Shown here one piece after another: positions 17,942 through 27,142 of a DNA stretch of 64,000 nucleotides. Origin of the DNA: QAMH01 sp964435565. Its GTDB lineage: Bacteria > Actinomycetota > Coriobacteriia > Coriobacteriales > QAMH01. The notes under the pieces were generated by a model that saw only the letters and a program-made list of their open reading frames with translations, was not told where the DNA came from and did not search any database. The position numbers were made by a program, and so were the translations under genes. The stretch is taken from contig CAYSZR010000001.1 in NCBI GenBank assembly GCA_964435565.1, positions 1 through 64,000 on the forward strand, in the 5' to 3' direction. The stretch's first letter is position 1, and each line of letters starts with the position of its first letter.

Positions 17942-19879
17942 ATGGTGACCAGCATGGCACAGCGCGTCAGGCGGGGAAGGAAACGCCGGCACGGCAAGTC
18001 TGCATCGCGGCCCTGCGTGGGCCCCGTCGGGCCCATTGAGATTAACGCGCATGGCTATGCATTCTGCGATACGGACGAGGGCAGTTTCTTTATTCCAAAA
18101 GGACGCTTGGGTGGTGCTATGCCCGGTGACAGGGTCGAGCTCCGAATAAGCTCCCACGATCTGAGCGGTTCGGATAGGAGGACTGCCTCCGTTTCCCAGG
18201 TCATCAGCCGCGCTACGGAATATATAACGGGCATCCTTGAGGTCAATGACCCGATTGCGGTTGTCGTGGCTCAAGATCCCCGTGTACGACATGATTTGTT
18301 CGTTACTTCTGGCCAAATCGGGAACGCACGTGATGGCGATGTGGTTTTGGCGCGTATTACGGCATATCCTGCGCGGCATGCTCCCATGGAAGGTTACGTT
18401 GTTGAGGTTCTTGGTCAGGCAGATCAGCCCGGCATAGACGTTGATATCATCATCCACAATCTTGGCTTGTCTACCGAATTCAGCGCTCAGGCACTTGAAC
18501 AGTCCAGGACAATCTCGCTTGATGTCGATAGAGCTCTTGCTGAACCTGACCGACGCGATTTGCGCACCCGCAATATATTCACTATCGATCCTATCGATGC
18601 CAAAGATTATGATGATGCGATTTCGTTAGATGAGATTGGGGGAATGCTTCGTCTGGGCGTTCACATAGCCGACGTGTCGAGCTATGTAGCATGGGATAGC
18701 CCCATTGATATCAACGCGCGTAATCGGGCTACCAGTGTCTATCTTGTCGATCGCGTGTTGCCCATGCTTCCAGAAGCGCTTAGCAACGATATTTGCTCGC
18801 TCAAACCCGGACAAGACCGTCTTGCTATGACGTGTGACATATTTCTAGATGCATCGGCGCATGTCGTGCGTTACGAAATATACCCAAGCGTGATTTGCAG
18901 CGGCAGGCGTTTCAATTACGACGAGGTTCAAACGATTCTAGACGGGGCTGCCGATGAGCCGCACGCGGCGAAGCTGCGCCAGCTCGATGCCCTTGCGAAG
19001 AAGCTTGAGAAAATACGCGAGAATCGAGGGGCGCTTGATTTCGATTCGGTCGAGGCAAAGCCCGTTCTTGATGATGACGGGCAGGTTACACGTGTCGACT
19101 TGCGCCGTAAGACTGATGCGACATCGATGATCGAAGAGGCGATGATACTTGCCAATGAGGTCGTTGCAACGCATATGTTCAAACTTGCAGGCCCGTTTGT
19201 CTATCGTGTCCATGAAGCTCCGCAAGCTCAGGCCCTTGAAGCGCTGCTGCTTCAGCTTAAGGAACTTGGTTATCAAATCAGCGGTCTTGCATCGGGGGAT
19301 CCAGGAGCGTTTCAACAGGTTTTGGGGGATGCTCGGGAAAAGCCCGAAGAGCCCCTCATCAATTACATGGTTTTGCGTTCGATGGAACGTGCTGTATACA
19401 GCACGGAGCCCAAAGCGCATTTTGGGCTCGCTTCGAAACATTACTGTCACTTCACGAGCCCCATACGGCGCTATCCCGATTTGATGGTGCATCGTCTATT
19501 AAAAGATCCGCACGCCATGGAAGATCAACTCGAGTGGCTTGCACGACATTCCTCGAAAATGGAGCGTCTTGCGCAGGAGGCGGAGCGCGATAGCGTCGAA
19601 CTCAAGCTCTGCGAGCATCTACAGGGCAATATCGGGAAAGATTATATAGGGACGATATCGACGGTTACCGCACGTGGGCTGTATGTCCGCCTGGAAACCA
19701 CGCTCGAAGGATTTGTCCGATTCGATTTCTTGCATGACGAGAAGTTCATGTTCGACTCGAAGTCGCAGGTGCTCGTGGGCGAGGAAACGGGGCGAACGTA
19801 CCGTTTGGGACAGCAGCTGCGCGTGCGAGTTGATTTCGTCGATGTACGCGAACGCTCGGTCAGTTTTTCCATCGCATGA
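17942..19879 (+). CDS. rnr: Ribonuclease R family 3'-5' exoribonuclease
   Basis: The 645-residue protein has a basic N-terminus ('RVRRGRKRRHGK'), cold-shock OB domains (about 30-175), the RNB catalytic domain with 'DPIDAKDYDDAISLD' near residue 218 carrying the magnesium-binding Asp cluster, 'RNRATSVYLVDRVLPML', 'HYCHFTSPIRRYPDL' in the active-site channel, and a C-terminal S1 domain (about 560-645). It is shorter than the roughly 780-residue B. subtilis enzyme and lacks a Lys-rich tail after S1. RNase R degrades structured RNA. An alternative ATG at 17954 is in frame. smpB, often next to rnr, is not here. Confidence 0.9.
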   Translation: MVTSMAQRVRRGRKRRHGKSASRPCVGPVGPIEINAHGYAFCDTDEGSFFIPKGRLGGAMPGDRVELRISSHDLSGSDRRTASVSQVISRATEYITGILEVNDPIAVVVAQDPRVRHDLFVTSGQIGNARDGDVVLARITAYPARHAPMEGYVVEVLGQADQPGIDVDIIIHNLGLSTEFSAQALEQSRTISLDVDRALAEPDRRDLRTRNIFTIDPIDAKDYDDAISLDEIGGMLRLGVHIADVSSYVAWDSPIDINARNRATSVYLVDRVLPMLPEALSNDICSLKPGQDRLAMTCDIFLDASAHVVRYEIYPSVICSGRRFNYDEVQTILDGAADEPHAAKLRQLDALAKKLEKIRENRGALDFDSVEAKPVLDDDGQVTRVDLRRKTDATSMIEEAMILANEVVATHMFKLAGPFVYRVHEAPQAQALEALLLQLKELGYQISGLASGDPGAFQQVLGDAREKPEEPLINYMVLRSMERAVYSTEPKAHFGLASKHYCHFTSPIRRYPDLMVHRLLKDPHAMEDQLEWLARHSSKMERLAQEAERDSVELKLCEHLQGNIGKDYIGTISTVTARGLYVRLETTLEGFVRFDFLHDEKFMFDSKSQVLVGEETGRTYRLGQQLRVRVDFVDVRERSVSFSIA

Positions 19880-19925
19880 GGCTCTTTTGTCGCACGAGAC
19901 AAATCTTCGCGTGAAAAGCACAGTG

Positions 19926-19954
19926 TTTGCACGACTTAGGTGTTAATCTATAAG
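19926..19954 (+). promoter_or_regulatory. Promoter for the glycosyltransferase-LytS-LytR genes
   Basis: TTTGCA (19926-19931, 4 of 6 to the -35 consensus) and TATAAG (19949-19954, 5 of 6) are separated by 17 bases. The predicted leader of about 55 bases contains a short ACCGT/ACGGT hairpin and ends in a GAGGAGAG ribosome site. Confidence 0.5.
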
Positions 19955-20017
19955 GGTTCTGCCCAATTAGTGCATGACCGTTGCCTCGTGTGACGGTTTT
20001 GAGGAGAGACATCTCAT

Positions 20018-21268
20018 ATGAACTTGAACCCAGCCATTGTTATTCCGACCTTTTGGTGCGGGCGTCGTTCAGGACGTTCGGTTAACCGGGACGTGGCCTA
20101 TGACCACATGACGTCAATCGACCAAAACGGTGAGCTTCCACGTTGCCTCGAATCGCTTCGCAAAGTCGTCGGCGTAGACCGAATCATCTTGCTCGTGGCT
20201 GCAGAATCAGGCGTAGAAAACCAGGCGGTCGAGCGTGTGCGCGGTATTGTCGATCACTTTAGCGACATGAACATCATCGTTATAGGCGAGTCCGAGATGC
20301 GTCATATCCACCGTCGGTTTGAGCAGATTGGTGCAGGCGAATATAAAGAAGCGGCGTGTCTTACGGGGTACGGAGCGATTCGTAACCTTGGTCTTATCGT
20401 TGCTTCCATCTTCGGGCACGATACGGTTGTCTTCATCGATGATGATGAAGTGGTCCCGGATCCGGATTTTCTTGAGCGTGCGGTTCACGGCATTGCCTGC
20501 AAGACGCCGTCAGGATCAATCATCACCGCGAAAACGGGCTATTTTTATGACAGCTATGATAGCCCCAAGGCGCATGAGGATCTTCCCTGGTATGACCGCT
20601 ATTGGAACAAGGCGGCAGATTTCAATGACTACATAGGCGGAGCTTTGCGTGGGCCGCGATTTACTCGCTCGAATGTCTGCTGCGGAGGCTGCATGGTATT
20701 GCATGCCGATGCATACGGCAGTGTTGCGTTTGATCCGTGGATTGCCCGAGGCGAGGACCTCGACTATCTCATCAATGCGCGCATGTATGGCAGCGATGTC
20801 TGGTTTGACAACCAGTTGAGCCTCAGGCATCTTCCGCCAGAGGATGCCCAGCAATCGACACGTTTCGAACAAGATGTTTATCGTTGGTTTTACGAGGTTC
20901 GCAAAATCGAGTTTGCAAAGACTCAGATAGACCTCATGCAGATCGTCCCATCTGCGCTTGATCCGTATCCCGGTCCCTGGCTCGACCCGTCGATTCATCG
21001 ACGTGCCCGCTTCACGTCGTATCTACGTGCCATTGGGCATGAAGAGCACTCAGAATACTGGCATATCGGAAACAAGGCGATTAAGGACGCGAGCATATTC
21101 GCCCGCGATAACTGTGCGAATTACTTCGAGTTTCAACACCAGTGGCCCAACATCGTTCGCGGTATGTGGTCGAATTCCCCGCTTGCGGCGCAGCTTGGTA
21201 GCGATCGCACGGTCCAGAGTTCGGGAGCTGGATTCACTGGAAGGTTTTCTGCCGTAAAGGCCGAATAG
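20018..21268 (+). CDS. Glycosyltransferase-like protein (GT-A fold)
   Basis: The 416-residue soluble protein begins 'MNLNPAIVIPTFWCG', a nucleotide-sugar-binding first strand as in GT2-type enzymes. It has 'VVFIDDDEVVPDPDFLE' near residues 138-154, where the Asp run fits the metal-binding D-x-D of GT-A folds, and 'FDPWIARGEDLDYLINARM', which resembles the acceptor/catalytic acid region (G-E-D) of GT2 family members. No membrane segment is seen. The sugar and acceptor are unknown. It is followed 15 bases later by a LytS-like sensor kinase, so it may modify a cell-surface polymer under the control of that system (inference). Confidence 0.65.
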   Translation: MNLNPAIVIPTFWCGRRSGRSVNRDVAYDHMTSIDQNGELPRCLESLRKVVGVDRIILLVAAESGVENQAVERVRGIVDHFSDMNIIVIGESEMRHIHRRFEQIGAGEYKEAACLTGYGAIRNLGLIVASIFGHDTVVFIDDDEVVPDPDFLERAVHGIACKTPSGSIITAKTGYFYDSYDSPKAHEDLPWYDRYWNKAADFNDYIGGALRGPRFTRSNVCCGGCMVLHADAYGSVAFDPWIARGEDLDYLINARMYGSDVWFDNQLSLRHLPPEDAQQSTRFEQDVYRWFYEVRKIEFAKTQIDLMQIVPSALDPYPGPWLDPSIHRRARFTSYLRAIGHEEHSEYWHIGNKAIKDASIFARDNCANYFEFQHQWPNIVRGMWSNSPLAAQLGSDRTVQSSGAGFTGRFSAVKAE

Positions 21269-21283
21269 GCGGGAGCAGCAGAT

Positions 21284-22636
21284 ATGGATATGCAGAGGAC
21301 GATGAGCATCGTCATGCTCACTATCTGCTACGTCCTGTTCAGCATCTTTGCGGTGCTGGGTGTGGTGTATTACGACACGATATCTCCAGCTATCTCGCTC
21401 TTCGCTATTATCGGCATGTTCGTCTTGACCTTCGTCGCCTTGCGCGTCGCCGGCATATCAGATCATGCGCGAGCGCGGCAGTCCAACCAGACGCTGGACC
21501 TTGCAAGCAAGACGGTGACATTCATGCGTGAGGGTCTTGATGCCCATTCTGCGCAGGCAGTATGCGATTTGCTATTGCCTGCAGCATTGGCAGACGCCGT
21601 TGCAATTACCAATCGCGAGAAAATCCTCGGTTTTTCCGGTCTCGACAAGGGCAACCATAATTTAAATTCCGCTATTCAGACGGAGAGTACGCGTGAAACG
21701 CTCGAAGACGGCATTACGCGCATTATGGAATCGTCCAAAGAAGTCGGCTTCTCAAAGGATTCTGGCAAACTCAGGGCTGGAATCGTTGTAGCACTTGTCG
21801 TCAATAAGCGGATCGTGGGGACTATTAAGTTTTATTATCGTTCCCCACGTAAGCTTGGAGAAAATCAAAAAGCGATTGCAGAGGGATTTGCCCAATTGCT
21901 TTCAACGCAGCTTTCGCTTTCGTATCTGCAACAGCAGACAGAACTTGCGGCACGCATGGAATTAAAGGCCCTGCAGGCACAGATCAATCCTCACTTTCTC
22001 TTCAATACGATCAATACCATTGCCGCGATCACGCGCACCGATCCAGTAAAGGCGCGTACCATGCTTCGCGAATTTGCCATCTACTATCGCCGCCTGCTTG
22101 AGAATTCCGAGGACCTGATTCCGCTTTCAAAAGAAATCGAGCAGACCGAGCGCTACCTGATGTTTCAGAAAGCTCGGTTTGGCGAGGATGCGATTCGCCT
22201 GCATATCGATATGGAGCCAGGTCTTGATCAGTTGCAAGTCCCGTCTTTTGTGCTGCAACCCATCGTGGAAAATGCGGTTGGACATGGAAGAAGGGATGAT
22301 GGAAGCGCCCTGTACATCAATGTCAAGGTAATTCGAGCTGCCGATAGCGTCATAATCTCGATTGCGGATGACGGTGTCGGTATTTCGCCCGACAAACTCG
22401 AAAATCTTGTTGAAGGTGGCTCGAAGACGGGCATGGGTATTGCGCTGAAGAATGTAAACGCAAGGCTCAAGGCATATTTTGGTGCTATTTCCGGACTGTA
22501 TGTCGATTCGAAGCTGGGAGAAGGCACCACTGTGTACCTGAGCCTTTACGATGCCCTGCTTGAACAAGGTGTTTCGGTTGAGAACGAAGAACTACTCTAT
22601 GGTGGAAGCTGTGATGATTTGGCATTATCTGAATAA
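21284..22636 (+). CDS. LytS-type sensor histidine kinase
   Basis: The 450-residue protein has two N-terminal membrane helices (about 8-28 and 35-56) instead of the five or six of typical LytS. A GAF-like sensing region (about 65-215) follows, then the His_kinase domain with 'LQAQINPHFLFNTINTI' (phosphorylated His about 237) and an HATPase domain with 'PIVENAVGHG' and 'ADDGVGISPDKL'. It would phosphorylate the LytTR regulator encoded 85 bases downstream. LytS/LytR and BtsS/BtsR systems respond to cell-wall state, membrane potential or pyruvate; the signal here is unknown. Confidence 0.85.
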   Translation: MDMQRTMSIVMLTICYVLFSIFAVLGVVYYDTISPAISLFAIIGMFVLTFVALRVAGISDHARARQSNQTLDLASKTVTFMREGLDAHSAQAVCDLLLPAALADAVAITNREKILGFSGLDKGNHNLNSAIQTESTRETLEDGITRIMESSKEVGFSKDSGKLRAGIVVALVVNKRIVGTIKFYYRSPRKLGENQKAIAEGFAQLLSTQLSLSYLQQQTELAARMELKALQAQINPHFLFNTINTIAAITRTDPVKARTMLREFAIYYRRLLENSEDLIPLSKEIEQTERYLMFQKARFGEDAIRLHIDMEPGLDQLQVPSFVLQPIVENAVGHGRRDDGSALYINVKVIRAADSVIISIADDGVGISPDKLENLVEGGSKTGMGIALKNVNARLKAYFGAISGLYVDSKLGEGTTVYLSLYDALLEQGVSVENEELLYGGSCDDLALSE

Positions 22637-22721
22637 TTGCCAGATGCGAAACTCAATGTTCACTCTACGTTTTGGTGTTTGATGATAGAATCTGGACGTT
22701 GTAGCAAGAAGGAGACAGTCT

Positions 22722-23435
22722 ATGCTCAAGGCGATTATTGTTGATGATGAGGCACCCGCGCGTTCCGAGCTGCGGTTTCTTCTCGATGAAACAGGAGAAG
22801 TCGAAGTAGCGGCCGAAGCGGCAAATGTCCGCGAGGCTATAGAGAAGCTCAAAGACGTTGGTGCAGACATCATGTTTCTTGATGTGAATATGCCGGGTGT
22901 CGATGGACTGCAGCTTGCAGAAGCGCTGACCAAGCTCAAGTACCCGCCTTTTGTCATATTCGTTACTGCATACAGCGAGCACGCTGTTAAGGCGTTCGAG
23001 GTCAATGCGACAGACTATCTGGTGAAGCCTGTTGAGACAGACCGCCTGATGATTGCTGTCAATAAGGTTAAACAGCTTATTTCAGCACAAGGCCGATCGA
23101 CGACCAACGAGCGTATTCCTGTTGAAAAGGGCGGCAAAAAGCTGCTCATACCTGCTAGCAAGATTCATTTTGTGATGGCAAAAGACGATTATTCCTATTT
23201 ACATACAGAAAATGATCGTTATTTGTCTACGGTATCGCTTGCCCAGCTTGAAGCCAAGCTCGAGCCACTTGGGTTTTTCCGCGTACACCGTCGTTATCTT
23301 GTGAACCTATCATGCGTAAGCGAGGTCGATTCAGTCAGCGGCGGAACGCTCTTGCTGACGCTTAATGGGGAAGACGAGCAGATCCCTGTTTCCCGAAGGC
23401 GTGTATCGTCTCTTAAAAAAGCCCTGGGTCTTTAA
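22722..23435 (+). CDS. LytTR-family response regulator
   Basis: The 237-residue protein has a receiver domain (1-118) with 'IIVDDEAPARSEL', phosphorylated Asp in 'MFLDVNMPG' (about D54), 'FVTAYSEHAV' and the conserved Lys in 'YLVKPVE'. A linker leads to a LytTR DNA-binding domain (about 135-237) with 'FFRVHRRYLVNL'. It pairs with the sensor kinase just upstream and lies 14 bases before purF, an unusual neighbour; purF may be partly cotranscribed with it. Confidence 0.9.
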   Translation: MLKAIIVDDEAPARSELRFLLDETGEVEVAAEAANVREAIEKLKDVGADIMFLDVNMPGVDGLQLAEALTKLKYPPFVIFVTAYSEHAVKAFEVNATDYLVKPVETDRLMIAVNKVKQLISAQGRSTTNERIPVEKGGKKLLIPASKIHFVMAKDDYSYLHTENDRYLSTVSLAQLEAKLEPLGFFRVHRRYLVNLSCVSEVDSVSGGTLLLTLNGEDEQIPVSRRRVSSLKKALGL

Positions 23436-23449
23436 GAGGCATTATTACC

Positions 23450-25054
23450 GTGGATGCCGCAATTCAGCAAGATCAAGCCGCCGGGTGCTTTTCAGAAGAA
23501 TTCGAAGATGACCACCTGCATGACGAGTGCGCCGTTTTTGGCATATACGATGAAAACAAAGATGTGGGGAGACTCGCGTATTTTGGCTTACAGGCTCTGC
23601 AGCATCGTGGCCAGGAGTCCGCGGGTATCGCCGTAGGTGATGGCGACACCGTCGTCGTCAATAAAGACCTCGGCTTAGTTACACAGGTTTTCAAAGAGAG
23701 TGATTTTGCGGCTCTGACCGGCAAGATCGCTATAGGCCATGCTCGTTATTCGACAAGCGGCGGAGCGGGGTCCTGGGAGGCTGCCCAGCCGCATCTTTCT
23801 GCAATTGGAGACGAGATCATCGCCTTGGCTCATAACGGGACGCTCGTCAATACCGACAGCTTGCGCATAGAGCTTTTAGAGCGGGGCATTGGGTTTAGGT
23901 CGGCGACGGATTCCGAAGTCGCTGCAAAGCTCATTGGCTATTTTACCCAGGAAAGCCATCATATGCGTCAGGGCATCCGTCAGACTATGGAGCTTATCGA
24001 AGGCGCCTACGCCATGGTGCTCATCACGTCGACAGCCCTTTACGCGTTTCGAGACCCTAACGGAATCAGGCCATTGGTTTTGGGGAAATTTGACGATGGC
24101 GGCTATGTGGTCTCGAGCGAAACATGCGGTCTCGATATCGTGGGCGCCACATATGTTCGCGATGTGAAACCCGGCGAGGTACTACGCGTCAATCACGAAG
24201 GGCTTGTCTGCGAACAGGCGGTTCCAGCCCGAAGATATACAGCATGCATATTCGAGCATGTGTATTTCGCACGCCCAGACAGCGTTTTCGAGGGGGCGAC
24301 GATCTATCAGTCGCGCGTTTGGATGGGGCGTGTACTGGCACAGGAAGCCCCGGCTGATGCAGATATATGCATAGGCGTGCCGGATAGTGGCATTCCCGGC
24401 GCGATAGGCTATGCGCATGAAAGCGGAATTCCCTATTCAGAGGCGATTGTCAAAAACCGCTATGTTGGACGTACGTTTATCCAGCCCACGCAGGAGCTGC
24501 GTCGTATGGGTATACGCCTAAAGCTCAATCCCATGCGCGCTTCTATAGAAGGTAGGCGCATTGTCGTTATAGACGACAGCATCGTACGCGGCAATACGTC
24601 CAAGCAGCTGGTACAGATGCTGCGTGATGCGGGTGCGGTCGAGGTGCATATGCGCATCGTATCTCCTGAAGTCAAATGGCCGTGTTTCTATGGCATCGAT
24701 ACCGATACGCAGAGCCAGCTTATTTCCGCGAACAAATCCGTTGAGGAGATATGCGAGTTCATTGGCGCTGATTCGCTCGCGTTCTTAAGCCTTCCAGGCT
24801 TGATTTCCACTATAGGTATGGAAGGCGAGCAGAAAGGGCATGCGCCCGATCCGAGCATGCATGGGGTGCCGGTGCGCACAACGAGTTGCGAGGATTGTTC
24901 GGATGCGGGGTTTTGCACGGCATGTTTTAACGGTGTGTACGCGGTGCATATTCCGCATAAATACTCTTCGGGTAGCTTTCTTGACGGTATCTACCCGCTG
25001 GTCAATGGTGACGAGGGAACAACGCAGATGAACCTCGACAGCCTGATTCGCTAG
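23450..25054 (+). CDS. purF: Amidophosphoribosyltransferase
   Basis: PurF makes phosphoribosylamine from PRPP and glutamine, the first committed purine step. The start is a GTG at 23450, with AAGAGG 11 bases upstream. A 26-residue propeptide would be removed to expose the nucleophile Cys27 in 'HDECAVFGIY'. The glutaminase domain holds 'GHARYSTSGG' and 'LAHNGTLVNT'. The PRTase domain has the PRPP loop 'VVIDDSIVRGNTSKQL' near residue 372. Cysteines in 'TACIFEHVYF', 'KWPCFYGID' and the C-terminal 'GFCTACFNG' suggest an iron-sulfur cluster as in the B. subtilis enzyme. Confidence 0.95.
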   Translation: MDAAIQQDQAAGCFSEEFEDDHLHDECAVFGIYDENKDVGRLAYFGLQALQHRGQESAGIAVGDGDTVVVNKDLGLVTQVFKESDFAALTGKIAIGHARYSTSGGAGSWEAAQPHLSAIGDEIIALAHNGTLVNTDSLRIELLERGIGFRSATDSEVAAKLIGYFTQESHHMRQGIRQTMELIEGAYAMVLITSTALYAFRDPNGIRPLVLGKFDDGGYVVSSETCGLDIVGATYVRDVKPGEVLRVNHEGLVCEQAVPARRYTACIFEHVYFARPDSVFEGATIYQSRVWMGRVLAQEAPADADICIGVPDSGIPGAIGYAHESGIPYSEAIVKNRYVGRTFIQPTQELRRMGIRLKLNPMRASIEGRRIVVIDDSIVRGNTSKQLVQMLRDAGAVEVHMRIVSPEVKWPCFYGIDTDTQSQLISANKSVEEICEFIGADSLAFLSLPGLISTIGMEGEQKGHAPDPSMHGVPVRTTSCEDCSDAGFCTACFNGVYAVHIPHKYSSGSFLDGIYPLVNGDEGTTQMNLDSLIR

Positions 25055-25101
25055 GCGGTTGCAGCTGGAATGGCTCTAGCCATGCAATAGATTGGAATAT
25101 T

Positions 25102-26151
25102 ATGACTGAGCAAATCACATATAAGGATGCCGGTGTCGATATCGATGAGGGCGCACGTGCCGTCGACGCGATACGAGCAAGCGTGAAATCGACCTACCGC
25201 CCCGAGGTCATTGGTGATATCGGTGGCTTTGGCGGTCTCTTTTCCGCAGCCGCGTTCAAGGATATGGATGATCCGATACTTGTGAGCGGTACAGATGGTG
25301 TTGGTACCAAGCTCGCGCTTGCGATGATGGCCGATAAACACGACACGGTGGGCATCGATCTTGTCGCCATGTGTGTAAACGACGTGCTTGCCTGCGGCGC
25401 CGAGCCATTGTTCTTTTTGGATTATGTCGCTATCGGCAAACTGGAAAGTTCTCATGTCGCGCAGGTCGTGGGCGGTATCGCTGAGGGCTGTCGCCAGGCT
25501 GGGTGTGCCCTCGTCGGTGGTGAGATGGCAGAGCATCCCGGCATCATGGATCCAGGAGATTATGATCTATCTGGTTTCTGCGTCGGGGTCGTCGATCGTC
25601 CGAAGATGCTCGATCCCGCTGACGTTGCAGAAGGTGATGTCATTTTGGGTTTGGCATCGACGGGCATACACTCAAATGGCTATTCGCTCGTGCGTCGTGC
25701 AGTTACCGATCAGATGACGAAAGACGAGCTCAATGCATCAAACGATCGACTTGAAGGAAAGTCCGTTCTCGAAGCGTTGCTTACGCCGACGCGTATCTAT
25801 GTGAAATCGATTCTCGAACTCAGGCGCGCGATTCCTCAGGTTCACGCCGTTGCACATATTACCGGCGGCGGTATTACGGAGAATCTCAACAGGGCTCTTC
25901 ACGGTGATGTTGATGCGCAGATTGAGCTGGGTAGCTGGGATCATGTGCCCATCATAGATTACGTGGTCGAAAAGGCGGGCCTTTCACGTGAAGAGGCGCT
26001 TAAGACGTTCAATTGCGGTATCGGCATGTGCGTCATCTGCCCGCCAGAGTTCGCGGATGCCACAGTGAAGCAACTTGAGACAACGGGAGAACGTGTCTTT
26101 AGCATCGGAACCGTTGTCAAGGGGACAGGGAAGGTCATCTACCATGGCTGA
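25102..26151 (+). CDS. purM: Phosphoribosylformylglycinamidine cyclo-ligase
   Basis: PurM closes the imidazole ring (AIR synthetase). The 349-residue protein has 'YKDAGVDIDEGARAVD', 'DPILVSGTDGVGTKL', 'DLVAMCVNDVLACGAEP', 'GGEMAEHPG' and 'AHITGGGITENLNR', all family signatures in the usual order. Its last codons overlap the purN start by 8 bases, so purM and purN are translationally coupled. Confidence 0.96.
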   Translation: MTEQITYKDAGVDIDEGARAVDAIRASVKSTYRPEVIGDIGGFGGLFSAAAFKDMDDPILVSGTDGVGTKLALAMMADKHDTVGIDLVAMCVNDVLACGAEPLFFLDYVAIGKLESSHVAQVVGGIAEGCRQAGCALVGGEMAEHPGIMDPGDYDLSGFCVGVVDRPKMLDPADVAEGDVILGLASTGIHSNGYSLVRRAVTDQMTKDELNASNDRLEGKSVLEALLTPTRIYVKSILELRRAIPQVHAVAHITGGGITENLNRALHGDVDAQIELGSWDHVPIIDYVVEKAGLSREEALKTFNCGIGMCVICPPEFADATVKQLETTGERVFSIGTVVKGTGKVIYHG

Positions 26152-26782
26152 AACGCAAGGATACGTTCCTGCTCGGCCAATGAGGATCGCTATTCTTATA
26201 TCGGGTACGGGCACGAACATGGTCGCCATTATCGATGCGATCAAATCCCAAGACCTTGACGCTGAAATCGCATGCGTCGTTTCGTCGAATGAAGCAGCGA
26301 AGGGAATCGAAAAGGCCCGTTCAGAAGGACTCGAAGTCATCGTTTTCAAGCCTGCTGACTATGCCGATCCCGAATCGGTCGATGCGAAACTGGTCTCGCT
26401 CTTTGCCTCGCTTGGCGTGGACTACGTCGTTATGGCCGGTTATATGCGAAAAGTTACATCCGTTTTGCTTAACGCATATCCCAATCGAGTGGTTAATTTG
26501 CATCCGGCCCTGCTTCCCAAGCATCGTGGTGCTCATGCCATCCAGGATGCCTTCGATGCTGGTGATGAGGTGACGGGCATTACCATTCATTTTGCCAATG
26601 AAGAATATGACAAGGGTCCCATAGTGTTCCAGCATACGGTACCCATTATTCCCGGAGAGACGCTCGACAAACTTGAGACGCGTATACATGATGCCGAACA
26701 TGCATATTATCCCAGGGTCTTACAGATGCTTGCTCAAGGACGCGTGCGCGTACAAGGCGCGGACTGCATAATCGACGAATAA
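26144..26782 (+). CDS. purN: Phosphoribosylglycinamide formyltransferase
   Basis: PurN formylates GAR with 10-formyl-tetrahydrofolate. The start at 26144 (GGGAAGG upstream) is chosen over an upstream ATG at 26075 that would lie deep within purM. The 212-residue protein has 'MRIAILISGTGTNM', 'VVNLHPALLPKHRG' (with the catalytic His) and 'GITIHFANEEYDKGPIV' (with the catalytic Asp). It ends the purF-purM-purN run. Confidence 0.94.
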   Translation: MAETQGYVPARPMRIAILISGTGTNMVAIIDAIKSQDLDAEIACVVSSNEAAKGIEKARSEGLEVIVFKPADYADPESVDAKLVSLFASLGVDYVVMAGYMRKVTSVLLNAYPNRVVNLHPALLPKHRGAHAIQDAFDAGDEVTGITIHFANEEYDKGPIVFQHTVPIIPGETLDKLETRIHDAEHAYYPRVLQMLAQGRVRVQGADCIIDE

Positions 26783-27142
26783 TTTCAAAAGCGTTTTTGC
26801 ATACGCTAACGATTGCTCCATGCCTCTGGTTATCCACAACGGGGCGTGGGGCTGTCTTATCTGGCATCACAATAATCATGCGCATGCAGTCTTCGATAGG
26901 GGTTTTGTCATCCGATAAGACGCTCTTTAATGCGTTGTACATTGACGCATAATCCAATGACCGGCAAAAACGCAGCTATGTTCCTGCCCGATTCTGTCCG
27001 GATTCCATTTTGGTTCAAGTCCAATTTGTATCGGATATGATCCGGAAAATCTTAGAAAACCACCCGAATCCATTCATCGATTTTGATAGGTCTGCAGTGC
27101 ATCATGGTTTGCGGAAAGCCGAGGTGGAAGGAGGTTGTCATC
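26783..27142. other. Gene-free gap between purN and the M23 peptidase
   Basis: This stretch of 360 bases holds no convincing gene. Just after purN is a weak AGCGT/ACGCT hairpin without a T-run. Two copies of the palindrome TCCGGA (near 26999 and 27046) sit in an AT-richer part. A minus-strand frame enters from 26957 but runs on antisense through purN and is not supported. The right end carries the ribosome site of the next gene. Confidence 0.4.

Noticed and set aside
26646..26957. A 103-codon minus-strand frame entering the purN 3' end
   Set aside because: Its first half looks protein-like, but it ends antisense within purN, lacks a ribosome site that I trust, and has no family.
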